Source: Verrucomicrobiota bacterium (GTDB lineage Bacteria; Verrucomicrobiota; Verrucomicrobiia; Limisphaerales; JAFGQR01). Taken from it: a stretch of 38,410 nucleotides of DNA. The position numbers were made by a program, and so were the translations under genes. The DNA lies in contig JAFGQR010000007.1 in the NCBI GenBank assembly GCA_016935555.1, positions 1 through 38,410 on the forward strand, read 5' to 3'. Every line of letters begins with the position of its first letter. Within the stretch, counting starts at the first letter, position 1. The notes beneath the pieces are model-generated. The model saw nothing but the letters and a program-made list of their open reading frames with translations, made no database searches and was not told the origin of the DNA. Shown here in pieces: positions 24,400-35,000 of this stretch.

Positions 24400-24417
24400 G
24401 TGTAGCAATTGTTACAC
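24400..24417. promoter_or_regulatory. AT-rich 18-bp near-palindrome
   Basis: GTGTAGCAATTGTTACAC is self-complementary at all but one base pair. It is embedded in an AT-rich patch (24394-24428) that stands out from its GC-rich surroundings, about 215 bases before the GNAT start. It could be a regulator binding site or part of a promoter region; no regulator is encoded nearby. Confidence 0.4.
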
Positions 24418-24601
24418 GTTTTCTTACAGTCCCGGAAATTCCTCCGTCGGGGGCAGCGCACCGTTGCCTGGGAAGGGCGTGGGGCGTGCGGTCCCGAGCG
24501 CTTTGGCAAACGGGCCGCGCACGAGCCGTGCACCGGCCGGCGCCCCGGCGCGGGATCGGGCCGGGACATCCCGTCCGCCGCATTCCACAGGCAACGTGAA
24601 A

Positions 24602-24643
24602 TCCGAAACTCGAAATTTGAAATTTGAAATTTGAAATTTGAAA
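24602..24643 (+). repeat. Heptanucleotide tandem array overlapping a start codon
   Basis: Six consecutive 7-bp units: TCCGAAA, CTCGAAA, then TTTGAAA four times. The TTG start of the downstream acyltransferase gene (24631) lies across the last two units. Repeat period and the GAAA core are exact. Confidence 0.93.
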
Positions 24644-25827
24644 TCCTCCCCCTGACCCGCAGCCCGCGGGACGTGATGCGTTTTCTCAGGGTCGCCTACG
24701 CGGTCTACGAGGGCGATCCGAACTGGGTGGCGCCTCTGTTGATGGATCTGCGGAAGGTGTTCACCGAGGCAAACCCGTTGTTCGCCCACGCCACCATGCA
24801 ATTGTGGGTGGCCGTCCGGGACGGTCGCGATGTCGGGCGAATCGCCGGCGTGGTGGACCGCCATTTCATCGAAACCCAACACAACCCCGCCGCTTTCTTC
24901 GGCTTCTTCGAGTCCGTCCAAGATCCCGCCATCGCCGCGCGGCTGTTGGGGACTGTGTGCGACTGGGCTCGGTCGCAGGGACTGGGTTGGGTGCTGGGCC
25001 CGATGAATCCCACCAGCAACGACGAGTGCGGATTGCTGGTCGACGGTTTCGATGTGCCTCCGGTGCTGATGATGACCTACAATCCCCGTTATTACCCCGG
25101 GCTGCTGGAGGCTGCCGGGTTCCGCAAGGCCAAGGACATGATCGCCTTCCACATTGACCTGGCCAAAACCCCGATGGAACGGCTCGGGCGCATCGCCGCC
25201 AAAACCAAGCAGCGATGGCCGGAACTTCGCTTCCGGCCGATCCGCCGCAAGACGCTCACGCAGGACTTGGGCAGGATCAAAGCGGTCTACAACGAGGCCT
25301 GGGAGGACAACTGGGGATTCGTGCCCATGACCGACGCGGAAGTCGATTTCCTTGCCGCCCGCCTCAAGCCGCTGCTCACGGAAGGCATCACCTGGCTCGC
25401 CGAAGCCGACAACGAACCCGTCGGGTTTCTGCTGGCCCTGCCCGATTTCAATGTGCCCTTCCAACCGCTCCGCGGCCGTGTGCTCACCCCCAGGGCGCTC
25501 GGGCTTCTGCCCTACCTGCTCGGATGGAAATGCCCGCCGCGCTCGCGTGTCCTGGCGCTGGGCGTGAAGCGGGCCTATCGCGGCAAAGGGCTCGAGGCGG
25601 TCATGCTGTTCGAGGGCCTCCAAGCCGGGTTCAACGCGGGGTTCGTGGAAGCCGAAGCCTCATGGATTCTCGAAGACAACCTCAGGATGCGGCGTGTGCT
25701 GGAGATTTTCGGCGCGGTGCCTTACAAGACGTACCGGCTTTACGAGCGCGAGCTATTACGTGTCGCTGCTGGCCGAAGCGCGCGGCCACAAGCCGATGCC
25801 GCGGATAGCGACCATGCAGGATCTTAA
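24631..25827 (+). CDS. GNAT-fold acyltransferase-like protein, TTG start in repeat
   Basis: A 398-residue cytoplasmic protein resembling a family of N-acetyltransferase-like (acyl-CoA acyltransferase fold) proteins. The N-terminus (FEILPLTRSPRDVMRFLRV, then YEGDPNWVAP) has the family's 'DPxWVPP' pattern. VAVRDGRDVGRIAGVVDR forms the typical GNAT beta strands. GPMNPTSNDECGLLVDGFD and the C-terminal RVLALGVKRAYRGKGLEAVM (acetyl-CoA pyrophosphate loop type R-x-x-G-x-G/A) follow. TTG 24631 is the only start that keeps the conserved N-terminus; upstream frames hit TGA inside the repeat. GTG 24673 or ATG 24676 would lose about 15 residues. Substrate unknown. Confidence 0.85.
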   Translation: MKFEILPLTRSPRDVMRFLRVAYAVYEGDPNWVAPLLMDLRKVFTEANPLFAHATMQLWVAVRDGRDVGRIAGVVDRHFIETQHNPAAFFGFFESVQDPAIAARLLGTVCDWARSQGLGWVLGPMNPTSNDECGLLVDGFDVPPVLMMTYNPRYYPGLLEAAGFRKAKDMIAFHIDLAKTPMERLGRIAAKTKQRWPELRFRPIRRKTLTQDLGRIKAVYNEAWEDNWGFVPMTDAEVDFLAARLKPLLTEGITWLAEADNEPVGFLLALPDFNVPFQPLRGRVLTPRALGLLPYLLGWKCPPRSRVLALGVKRAYRGKGLEAVMLFEGLQAGFNAGFVEAEASWILEDNLRMRRVLEIFGAVPYKTYRLYERELLRVAAGRSARPQADAADSDHAGS

Positions 25828-26098
25828 GTTCCAGTCGCTGGCCCGCGCCTTTTCGGGGGACCTGGAGGATCTGATCCAGAGGACCCTGCGCCGGCTGCAG
25901 CGCAACAAGTTTGCACTCCCGATCTATTTCTCGCGCATCCTCAACGAGGGCACACTCAGCGAACGCATCGTGCAAGCCGCCGGCCCCAAGCCGACCCGGC
26001 CGCACTTGCGCGCCGTCTACCGCCGGCTGGCAGACTGCCTGCAGGCCGGCCTGCCGTTCCGAGAGGACGGGCCAAGAGGCGGCTTCCCGTCCCTGTGA
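25814..26098 (+). CDS. Small protein of unknown function overlapping the GNAT gene
   Basis: A 94-residue basic protein I do not recognise. It has strong GC3 bias like its neighbours and no signal peptide or TM segment, and is predicted mostly helical (DLEDLIQRTLRRLQRNKF, then LRAVYRRLADCLQAGL). It starts at ATG 25814, 14 bases inside the end of the GNAT gene and in another frame. That suggests translational coupling and a linked role. ATG 25796 is an alternative. The last dozen residues are low-complexity. A fragment of a once longer fused frame is possible, but the GNAT protein looks complete without it. Confidence 0.65.
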   Translation: MQDLKFQSLARAFSGDLEDLIQRTLRRLQRNKFALPIYFSRILNEGTLSERIVQAAGPKPTRPHLRAVYRRLADCLQAGLPFREDGPRGGFPSL

Positions 26099-26165
26099 AG
26101 CGGCTTCCCCGAAGCGGCTTGCGCGGGATGCGGAGGTTGCCTTAGGATGCGCAGCAGCAGTTGCA

Positions 26166-26447
26166 ATGAAAAGCGCTTACGAACTTGCCATGGAGCGGTT
26201 AAGCCGGTCGAACCCGCTGCCGAAACTCACCCCCCAACAAAAGCAGCAGCTTGCCGAGCTGGACTCCCAATACGCCGCCAAGACCGCCGAGCTGGAAATC
26301 GGGCTTCGGGATCAAATGGAGAAGGCCGCTGCCCGCGGGGATTTCGAAGGTTACGCCCGTCTTGAAGAGCAACTGGCCGCCGAGCGAAAGGCCCTTCAGG
26401 CGACACTGGAGGAAAAGAAAGAGCAGGTCCGCCAAGGCAAGACCTGA
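26166..26447 (+). CDS. Small coiled-coil protein (MKSAYELAMERL type)
   Basis: A 93-residue charged protein beginning MKSAYELAMERL. A LTPQQKQQLAELDSQYAAK motif is followed by a continuous Glu/Lys/Ala/Leu-rich helix with heptad-like spacing to the end (EEKKEQVRQGK), so it is almost certainly a coiled coil. Proteins of this kind are, from memory, common and conserved in Verrucomicrobiota, with no known function. There is no membrane segment or cysteine. ATG 26166 is chosen because the conserved opening starts there; the longer upstream frame overlaps the previous gene. Confidence 0.83.
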   Translation: MKSAYELAMERLSRSNPLPKLTPQQKQQLAELDSQYAAKTAELEIGLRDQMEKAAARGDFEGYARLEEQLAAERKALQATLEEKKEQVRQGKT

Positions 26448-26699
26448 CGTGACGGCCGCTTTTGCCCCAGGGCGGCAGGAAGGGCCGGCAGGCAGCGGGC
26501 GGACGCGCCCCGGGACGTTGGACTGGGTGATGAGGACAATGCCGCCGTCACCCGCGACGGAAGGAGATGTGGCGAGGCGCTATCGACAAGGACTGTTCGA
26601 ACCCCGCCACGGACGTTGTCCTCTCCGCCTATCCCAAAACCGAACAGCCAGACCGTTCTCAGCACAACTTGTGCCCATGGCCAGCTCGGAAGCTGCCGG

Positions 26700-28877
26700 T
26701 TATCGGACCGGCTGCAACTTGAAGGCAATGTCCCTGTCAAACGCGGGAACGGACAGCGTCAGCTCGCCACGGGTCGTGCGTGCGGTGAGTTCGCGGACGC
26801 GTCGGCCCGTCCATGAGTCCCACCATTCGATGCGATAGTCGCGTTCGTTGAGGCCCGTGATCCGTATCGTCTCGGCGTCGCGTCGCGTCGGAAGGCGTTT
26901 CGCAATGACCTCCTGCCACCAGGCGGCTTCCGGATTGAACACCCAGGCGGCCATCTGCCTGGCGTTGCGCCAGGCCAACACCTGGCAGCCGGAGGGCTGG
27001 GACGCCAGCACCACCGGCTGCAGCCGGACGGTGGTGAAGGGAATGTCGCGGATGAAATCGGCCAGGGGACGGTAGTGGGCATACAGGTCCATTTGGTCCA
27101 GCGTTTCCCACCACCAAAACATGGCCGTGCCGGACAGGCCGGAAAACGCCGAAGCCCAAAGCGCATTGTGGAAATGCACCCCGTTGGTGTCGGCCTTCAT
27201 GTGGGGACTCCGCCCCCATCGCTCGTCCGCAAGGCCGAATTCACCCAGGATCGCCGGTTTGTCCGGCGCGTGCTTGCGGAGAAGCGCGGCGCGCTCGAGC
27301 ACGACGGCGACTTCGTTGGTCCAGGGGGGCGGCGCGTTGGGGCGGAGATAGTGGTGGAGGTCGGCAATGTCGAGGTTCGGGTGGGTCCAGTGTTTCGGGG
27401 CGGGACCCCAACCGCTGGTGGTGCGAAGATGCCGATAAGGATCGGCCTGTTCCAGGTATTCGCCCAGTTCGCGGTGGAACCGTTCGGTGGGGGCGCCCGG
27501 GTCCATTTCGTTGAAGTATTCCCAAGCCAGCACGCGTGGGGAGTAACCCCAGCGGGCGACGGCATACCGGAGCAGCTTGCGAGCATCGTCGATGGCGGAC
27601 TGGTAGGCGGGGCTGCCGGGGTCGCGCAGATCGTGCATGTAATGGTCGCGCGTCAGCAAACACAACTGCAGATGCACACCCTCGCGCTCGGCGGCTTCCA
27701 GCAACCGGTCCAAAAGATAACTGTCCACCGGGTTGTAGAAACCGCGCGCCGCCAGACGCGGCTCCGCTTCCCAAAGCAATTCCGGGCCGGTGCCCGCCTC
27801 GCGCAGGGAAAGATCGCGCACCAGCACGCCGCCGGCGCCTTCGGCGCGCAGCGTGAGCCGGCCGAGCCACCACTGATTCGAGGCCGCCACGAGTGTCCGG
27901 GCGAAGGGAACCCATGAGCCGCGCGGCGCGCCGCGTGCGGGCTCGTTGTTCGAAAGCCCTTCAAGCTCGATCCGCAAGGCCGCTTCGGGGTCGGCATGGA
28001 CCCGGCCGGACAGCTGGTAGGTGGCGCCGGGGCGCACGGCGACAGGCCAGGTGGGAGCCAGGGTCACATGGACCGCGTCGCTTCCCCCAAGCCGGATGCA
28101 GAGCCCGCCTGCATGATAGCCGTCCCGACCCGGCAAGGGCGCAAAGGGCGGCTGCCAACCCCACGAACGGCCCCAGGCACTCTTGCGCGCTTCAATGCCC
28201 AGCGCCCAGTCTTCCGCGCACACCCACACCCGCGCGGCGTTCGCGCCCTGCGCCGCCATCGTCCGGAACACCTCGCCGGCTCGCTCCGTATGGAGATACT
28301 GGTCTGCCCCGACAAACGCCACATTCTGCCCAAGGACAAAAAAGGGGCTGCCGTCGCTGCACTCGAAAAAGCGGGCGTCGCGCGTCGACACGCGCACATA
28401 CCCCTTCTCCGTGCTGGGCGTGCCGGTGAAGCAGGTGAAGCGCACCGCGTTGGAGCGCCGCATGCCGCGCCCGTCGGTCGCCACCGCCACGGCGGTGTAC
28501 GTCCCCGGCGTCTGGGCGGCGAAACGGGCGCGCCATTGCGGCGGGTTGGTCGGATGGATCCACTCGCGCCGGCGGTTGCCCTGGGGTAACGTCCGATACT
28601 CGAACGCCTGATAATAGAACGCGGGCAGATGGAGCGTCTGGCCGGCCGGATCGGAAAGCGCCAAGTCAACCCGGATCACCGCGGGATCGTAGGGATTGCC
28701 GTAGGCGCCCACGCCCCTGATCGCAAAATCGACCCGCTCGTAACGCTGCACTTGGCTGGCGACCTCCAGACTCAGCGCCAACGCCGCCGCCCCCGCCTCC
28801 CCCCCGCACACGCCATTCAGCGAGCCAAGACAAAGCGCCCCACCAAGCGCCACCCCGGAAAAGACTGAGTAGGACAT
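26700..28877 (-). CDS. Secreted DUF5060 glycoside hydrolase (clan GH-A-like)
   Basis: A 725-residue protein with a signal peptide of about 25 residues. Residues about 35-150 match the DUF5060 beta-sandwich (RYERVDFAIRG, GNPYDPAVIRVDLAL, PGTYTAVAVATDGRG). The rest resembles a cellulase/GH5-like TIM barrel, interrupted near 235-370 by a beta-rich carbohydrate-binding-like insert (LGGSDAVHVTLAPTWPV to LSLREAG). The acid/base is likely Glu457 in WEYFNEMD and the nucleophile Glu546 in ILGEFGLADE, the expected N-E and G-E-F patterns. The C-terminal small beta domain ends DIAFKLQPVR. It probably cleaves a plant or algal polysaccharide outside the cell; substrate not predictable. 176 bases separate it from the giant gene upstream. 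Confidence 0.9.
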   Translation of the reverse strand: MSYSVFSGVALGGALCLGSLNGVCGGEAGAAALALSLEVASQVQRYERVDFAIRGVGAYGNPYDPAVIRVDLALSDPAGQTLHLPAFYYQAFEYRTLPQGNRRREWIHPTNPPQWRARFAAQTPGTYTAVAVATDGRGMRRSNAVRFTCFTGTPSTEKGYVRVSTRDARFFECSDGSPFFVLGQNVAFVGADQYLHTERAGEVFRTMAAQGANAARVWVCAEDWALGIEARKSAWGRSWGWQPPFAPLPGRDGYHAGGLCIRLGGSDAVHVTLAPTWPVAVRPGATYQLSGRVHADPEAALRIELEGLSNNEPARGAPRGSWVPFARTLVAASNQWWLGRLTLRAEGAGGVLVRDLSLREAGTGPELLWEAEPRLAARGFYNPVDSYLLDRLLEAAEREGVHLQLCLLTRDHYMHDLRDPGSPAYQSAIDDARKLLRYAVARWGYSPRVLAWEYFNEMDPGAPTERFHRELGEYLEQADPYRHLRTTSGWGPAPKHWTHPNLDIADLHHYLRPNAPPPWTNEVAVVLERAALLRKHAPDKPAILGEFGLADERWGRSPHMKADTNGVHFHNALWASAFSGLSGTAMFWWWETLDQMDLYAHYRPLADFIRDIPFTTVRLQPVVLASQPSGCQVLAWRNARQMAAWVFNPEAAWWQEVIAKRLPTRRDAETIRITGLNERDYRIEWWDSWTGRRVRELTARTTRGELTLSVPAFDRDIAFKLQPVR

Positions 28878-29053
28878 AAGCCGAAATCAGGCCTGCGTTT
28901 CCATTGCCTGCCCGGGCATCCAACCGGATCGCGCGGCGCCGCACAAGACCGAACGTAGATGGGCTGGCATCGATTGGCTCAGCCGCCCAGGCGCGCCGGG
29001 AATCTCGAGCTGGGGAATGTCCGCCCGGGGCCGCTGAAGGGGAAGCGAACCGC

Positions 29054-32000
29054 TCATGGCAGGGGCGTGTGCGGGGTCACGACGCGGTAGAAGCGGCGGG
29101 CGGGGTCGTCCAAGATGGGGACGACGTTGGTGACTTGGTGATTGGTTGCGCGGGCCACGATATCCGTCACCCGAAACCAGGCGCCCGCGGCGGGGTCGTC
29201 GGCGGCTTGGATCGTGTAGGTGCGGTTCGACACGGCCGCGAACGTGAGCACGACGCGGTCGCCGGCGGCGATGGCGTCGAGCCGCAGCCGGCTCTGGGCG
29301 TTGGTGGGTTGGGTGCCGGCAAGATACTCGGGGCCGTTGGCCAGACCGTCGCCGTCCGCATCCAGACCCGCGTCGAGCGCGTTGGCCGGATCGAACCCGT
29401 CCCGCAGTTCCCACGCGTCCGGGATGCCGTCGCCGTCGGTGTCGGCGAGCGTGGTGACCGTGGCGAGGGATGAGCCGACGCCCGGGGTGCCGAGGGTGGC
29501 GGCGTTGCGGACAACGGCGCGGTAGGATTGCGAGCCGGGTGAACTCGAGGCGCGGAAGGTGAAGAAGGTGGTGTCTTGGTGGTGCACGTTGGTCCAGAGC
29601 GGGGTTATGCTGAGACGCCACTCGTTGGTGAACGGCGGCGGCCAGCCGGAGTGGGCGGCACTGAGGGTGACCCCGCTGCCCGCAGCCACGGTTTGAGACA
29701 CAGGCGGCTGGGTGAACACGGGGCGGACCAGGGGGTAGAGCCAGGCGGGCGCGGTGGTCACGGCGCCGATGTCGTCGGTCACGACGGCGGTGTAGGGGCC
29801 CCAGTGGTGCTGTTGGACGTTGGAGACGGTGAGCGTGGCGGCGGTGGCGCCGGGGATATTGGTGCCACGGAACTGCCATTGGTGGCGCATCGGCGAGGTG
29901 CTGCTGGCGGCGACAGCAAACGTGACATTCGTGGTGTCGGCAGCCTGCGCATCGGGGCGGATCCGGACGTAGACGCTCTGCGGTTGCTGGGTGAGGGTCG
30001 GGGGCATCAACACGTGGAGCGACGCGTTCGAGCTTGAAACCGACCCCGCTGTGTTGAACGCCAGCACGCGATACTGGCCTTCGTGGGATTGCTGCACGTT
30101 GGACAGCGTCAGCGTCGCGTTGGTGGCGCCCGGAAGGCTGGCACCATTGAATCGCCATTGAAACCTCAGCGGGGGCGTGCCCCCGACGACCACGCTGAAC
30201 CGGGCGGTGGTGTAGGCCACCACAGTCTGGTCCCGGGGCTGTTCGAGGAACACGGGCGGCTGCAGCACGGTGAGCAGGGCGGCGGGGCTTGTGGCGTTGC
30301 TGGCCGCGTTGGCGATGTCCACCGTGTAAAAGCCCGCGTGCACCGGTTGCACCGGGTCCAGCGTGAGAACCGCATTGGTCGCTTCCGGAATCAGCGCGCC
30401 GTTCTGCCGCCATTGGTACGTCAGCGTCCCCACCCCCACCGCCAGCACGCGGAACTCGGCCGTCCCGCCAGCCACGACGGTCTGGGGCTGCGGAGGTTCG
30501 AGGATTTCCAATAGCGGCTCCCGCACGGTGAGAATCGCCACCCGGCTGGTGACGGCGCCGAGGGCGTTCGTGACCACCACCGCGTAGGCGCCGGCGTGGT
30601 CCGGCCGCAGGGTGGTGAACTGCAGGGCCGGATTCACCTCGCCCGCGAGGGCGGCGCCGTTGAAGGTCCACTGGTAGCTCAAAGGGGCGGTCCCGTCCGC
30701 CAGCACCTGCAGCGTCGCGCTGAGCCCGGCGTAGTTGGTCTGGTCCGCAGGCTCGCGAACCACGATCGGGGGAATGTTGGTCCCGGAGCCGTTGACGCGT
30801 CCGGGCGTCGGCACGGACGCGAGCCAGTTGGTGGGCTCGTTGCCATAGGCGAACACGCCGGCCCGCTGCAGCGAGTAGCCGGCACCATCGGCGCTGAGCG
30901 GCCAGGGACTGCGCGGCCCGTAGCGCACCCGCTCAGTCAGGACACGGGCCACCGGGCCCGCCGCGGCTGGGTCGGGTTGATACAACTCGAGCGCCTCGCC
31001 GTCATTGTCGAGTCGCCCACGGAACGGCCCCAGCAGGGCGACGCTGGCAGCCACGCCATACTTCAGCCGGAACGCATCGGCCGCCACGGGATCCCGCACG
31101 GGATCAAATCCCACCACCAGCACATAACCGCGCGGCGCCATCGTCGCGGGGGCGGGAAAATCGAACTCGACCGCCTCCTGAAGCCTCCAGGGAGCAATCC
31201 CATCCGACGCCTCGGACAACGTCACCGTCGCGTCCGATACGTTGTGCAACTCGATGAATTCCCCGTCATGATCCTCCGCCAGCACGCCGTCCACCAGGCG
31301 CTCCGGCGGGTGATACATCAGTTCACTCACAACCACCGGTCCAACCCGGGGCGGCGCGTTGGCGGCACCCGTGCCCTGACGGAACTCCTCCGGCGTCGCC
31401 GGCGCGTCCACCCCGAAGGTCCGCCGGCTCAAGGCCACAAAATCCACCCCCACGGTCGTCCCATGGCGCCCGAACGATTCCCCCTCCAGCGCGCCGCCAT
31501 AGCGCGCCGTCGCGCGGCGCCCCGTCAGCTGGCCCGCTCCGTCCGCCTCCGACAGCCACACCTGGCCGCCCCGGGCGCCGTCGAACATGACGGGCCAGGC
31601 CGTGCCGCCAGCGAGTTGTGCGGCGTAAAACACATGATGGCCTCCTGCCCGAACCACCGTCCCGTCCGGCACGCGGAATTTCCGGAGCGCGCCCGCGTCG
31701 TCGCTGAGATACCAGCCGCCGATTGCCACATCGGCAAGGGTGGGATTGCACAGTTCGATGGCGTCTTCAAGCGGCGCATCGGCGTGGGAGAGCAGCTCAT
31801 TGACCACCGGCGCGTCCAGGGGCACGTAGTTGCTTTCCCCGGGCGTCGGTGTCGCGGAAAACGCGACCACCCGCGACGCCCCATCCAACAGCCGCCCTTC
31901 GGACACGCCCGGCGCCTGGAGACCGAACCCGACTGCGTCGATGCGGTTCGTCGCCGGGCCGGAAAGCACGATCATTTCGCCGCGGTCGTCCAGCGCGAAA

Positions 32001-35000
32001 TTGACGTGGTCGCGGCCGCGGCTGGGTTGTGCATCCGCGTGGAACGTGACGAAGCCCTGGGCGGCGATGAAGCTGAGCGGGGCGACTTGGAATTGGGCCT
32101 GGCCGGCCTGACTCGGGTCATCGCCCAGCCACATGCCGCCCAGGTCCACGGGAAGCGGCGCGGCATTGAACAGCTCGAACCAGTCGTCTCCCTCGGCCGG
32201 ATGGGCCATCCATTCGTTCACGCGCAGGCTGCTTGCCGGCCCCAGCGCGGCGCCGGGGGCATTGGGCGCCCCCGGGGTGGGGGAAGCCAGCAACCGCCAG
32301 CCTTCGGCGCTCTCGCCGATCGACTGGTCCGGGACTTGAAACCCGTATTCGACTTGGTCCACCTGCTGCCCTGCCGCATCGAACAGATACACACCGCCGC
32401 TTTCCCCCTCGAGCGCATGGCCGCAATTCAGGTCGGGTTCCACCGCGGTGGAGGCGGCGCGTGTGGGGTCGCACCAGATCACGAGGTGGCCGTTGGGGGG
32501 AACGAGGACGTCTGGCGGAAAGACCCATTGCCCCGGCTGGGGGGCATCGAGACTGAGGCTCATGCCGCCAAAGGCGACGTGGGTCGGCTGGGGATTGAAC
32601 AGTTCGACCCAGTCGGCCATGCGGCCGGCGCTGTCCTGGACGGCCGCACGGTTCCGGGCCATGACCTCGTGCAGCCGCGGCCCCGTGTACACGACGACGA
32701 GATTGGACGCGCCAGGGGTGCCGCCGTTGGGGAAGTCGGCCGTGCCGGTGCCGCCATTGGGCCAGCGGCCACGGGTGACTCCCGAACTCTGGGCCGGATA
32801 GGCGACCTGGTCGAGCAGGGCGGCCGCGGGGTCGTAAAGGGCGAGGCTGCCGCCTTCCTTGGGCAGCTTAAAGTCCACATGCGTGACCCCGGGGTTCTCA
32901 TCGGCCACCAGCACCGCAAAGCCCGCCGGAGGGGCGAACGACAGCGAGCGCACCTGGAACAGCGCGTTGGACGTGGCGAGCCACAAACCCCGCAACGCCA
33001 CCGGCCGTCCCGGATCGCGGTTGAACAGCTCCATCCAGTCCTCGCCGCCCGGAGGCGGATTGGCGAGCCATTCGTTGATGACGAGTGCGGAGGGGTCGGC
33101 CAGTGCGGCCGGCGTGTTGGGCTGGCCCGGGGTCGGCAGGGTCAGTTCCCACGTGCCGCCGAGGCGACCCACCGAGGTGTCGGGGACTTGCAGCCCGATC
33201 GTGAGCGCATCCACGCGGGTGCCGGCCGCGTCATGCAGGAACACGCTTTCGCCCTCGCGATCCAGTCCGAATCCGGTGTGCAGGCTGTCCGGGGGCGCGA
33301 GGGTGGGCGCGTCGCACCAGACCACGAGGTAGCCGTGGGGCGGCAGCACCGTGGGCGCGGGGAATACGAACTTCCGGGGATCGCCGTCGTCGCTCAGGCT
33401 CCAGCCGTCGAGTGCCACCGGGACGGCGTCGAGGTTGTGCAACTCGATCCAGTCCGGGTATGTGCCGTCTTGGGCGACGGCGCTCCGGTTGTCGGCCATG
33501 ATTTCGTTGAGGACGACGACGGGGTTGGAGGCGGCTGCAGGGGGTGCGCCGGGGGTGCCGTGGGGAGCGGCGCTGGCCCGCCAGTGGGCGGGGTCGCCGG
33601 GGTCGCCTTCGGGATTGAGCATTTCCAGCGACGGGCCGGTGCCGTCCGGAGCGGTGGGCCAGCCGCCGGTGTCGTCGTAGGTTGCCGCGGTGAGAACGCG
33701 GCCATCGGGGTCGAGCAGGGCGAGGCGTTCGCCGCCGTCGGCGAGTTTGCCGGTGAAATAGCCGGCGGGGGTGACGCCCGGGTATTGAGCGGCCCAGGCG
33801 GCGGGGTTGAGGCCCGCGGCCAGGACGAGCCGGGCGCCGGGGGCCAGGAAGGTGCCGGGCATGAACACGAAGGTCACGCCGTCGAGTTGCATGCGGCCCA
33901 GGTCGGCGGGCGTGGGGCCGGTGTTGTGCAGTTCGATGAACTCATAGGTGTCGCCTCCGGCCGGGTGGTACATGATCTCCGAGAACCGCAGGGCCGACCC
34001 AAGCTCGGCGACCTGGTAGGTGGCCTCATTGAGCGCGCTCCAGACGCCGCCGTCGAGGGTGCGCGCACACACGGTGGTGGTGGTGTCGAGCACGCACGGG
34101 GTGCCCGTCCACGTCCGCGCGGCGGGCGACACCGCGCCGGTGTGATAAACGCGGGGGTCGGTGCCGTCCAGCGTGTAATAGACGGTGCCGCCGGGTGCCG
34201 ACAGGGTAAGGCGGAAGCCGCGTGGGACACGGCCGCCGTGCTGGGGGCTGAACGCAGGGGCCACGGTGGAGGGATACAGGCCGGCGGCGCGCAGCTGGTT
34301 CAGAAACGCCCCGGCGCGCTGCGCAAAAAAGGTGCCCATCTCCCAGTGGACGCAATTGGCGCCGTTCAGCCAGTCCGTGTCGCGGGTGAAAGGCGGTTCG
34401 CGCAGTTTGTCGCCCCAGCGCGCGGATTCGCCCACCATGGCGCGGTAGATTTGGTTGGTGAGCGTGGCGAACAGGGCCTTGGCGCGGCCGGGGGTGAGGA
34501 TGCCGTCGTTGAAGAGATGGCGGTGCGCGCGGTCGCCGAACAGGCGCACGAATTCGGGGCAGGCACGCAGTTGGCTGTAGAGCCGCGAGGGTTTGTCGGC
34601 CAGGTTGAGGCCCGTGCGGTCGTTGCCGGCCGGGCTTTCCAGGCAGCGCTCGGCGTCCCAGCAGAAGAACATGAAGCCGGCGCCGGCAAGACGGCGGCGG
34701 GCGGCGTACCAGTTGTGGCTGTCCCAATCGAGGTTGCCGCCGTAGAAATTGACGAGCATGTAGTCGGCGAGGTTGGTGACGTTGAGGTATTGCTGGATGG
34801 CCTGGTAGGCGGTGTCGTCCGCGATGCCGGCGTTGGCGAGGTTCTGCAGGGTCGTCCAGGCGGTCTTGGAGCCGTCGATCGCTTCGCTCGAGTTGATGGC
34901 GTCCCACTCGGATTTGTCGCCCCCAAAGTGGTCGGCGCAATAGGGTGCGCTGGGGCGTTCGGTGGCATTGTAGAGCCCCCAGTAGAGGCCGTTCACATAC

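Larger units (their letters stand above)
23906..24630. other. Repeat-bearing intergenic region without genes
   Basis: No credible gene in these 725 bases; the open frames lack family features and hydrophobic or domain patterns. It holds a 7-bp inverted repeat CGATTCA/TGAATCG (23938-23944 and 23975-23981), dispersed repeat copy C (23999-24028), a GCGGCA-TTCA-TGCCGC hairpin (24055-24070), an AT-rich near-palindrome (24400-24417) and the start of the heptanucleotide array (24602-24643). CCTGGGAAGGGCG at 24467-24479 also occurs at 3152-3164, just after feoB. Confidence 0.6.

Noticed and set aside
23987..24634. 215-residue plus-strand open frame before the GNAT gene
   Set aside because: Begins at the dispersed repeat and runs through hairpins and the heptanucleotide array; composition is Arg/Pro/Gly-rich and family-free.
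24602..24643. Heptanucleotide array as a classical on/off phase-variation switch
   Set aside because: The start codon lies in the penultimate unit, so unit gain or loss keeps the frame; only leader length would vary.
25694..26098. Frameshifted continuation of the GNAT protein
   Set aside because: The GNAT protein reaches its usual C-terminal pattern (YKTYRLYE) before its stop, and the downstream frame has its own ATG; an overlap of two genes is simpler.
26580..26640. tRNA-like TTCGAAC motif in the gap after the coiled-coil gene
   Set aside because: The flanking bases cannot form a T-stem or an acceptor stem, so it is not a tRNA.
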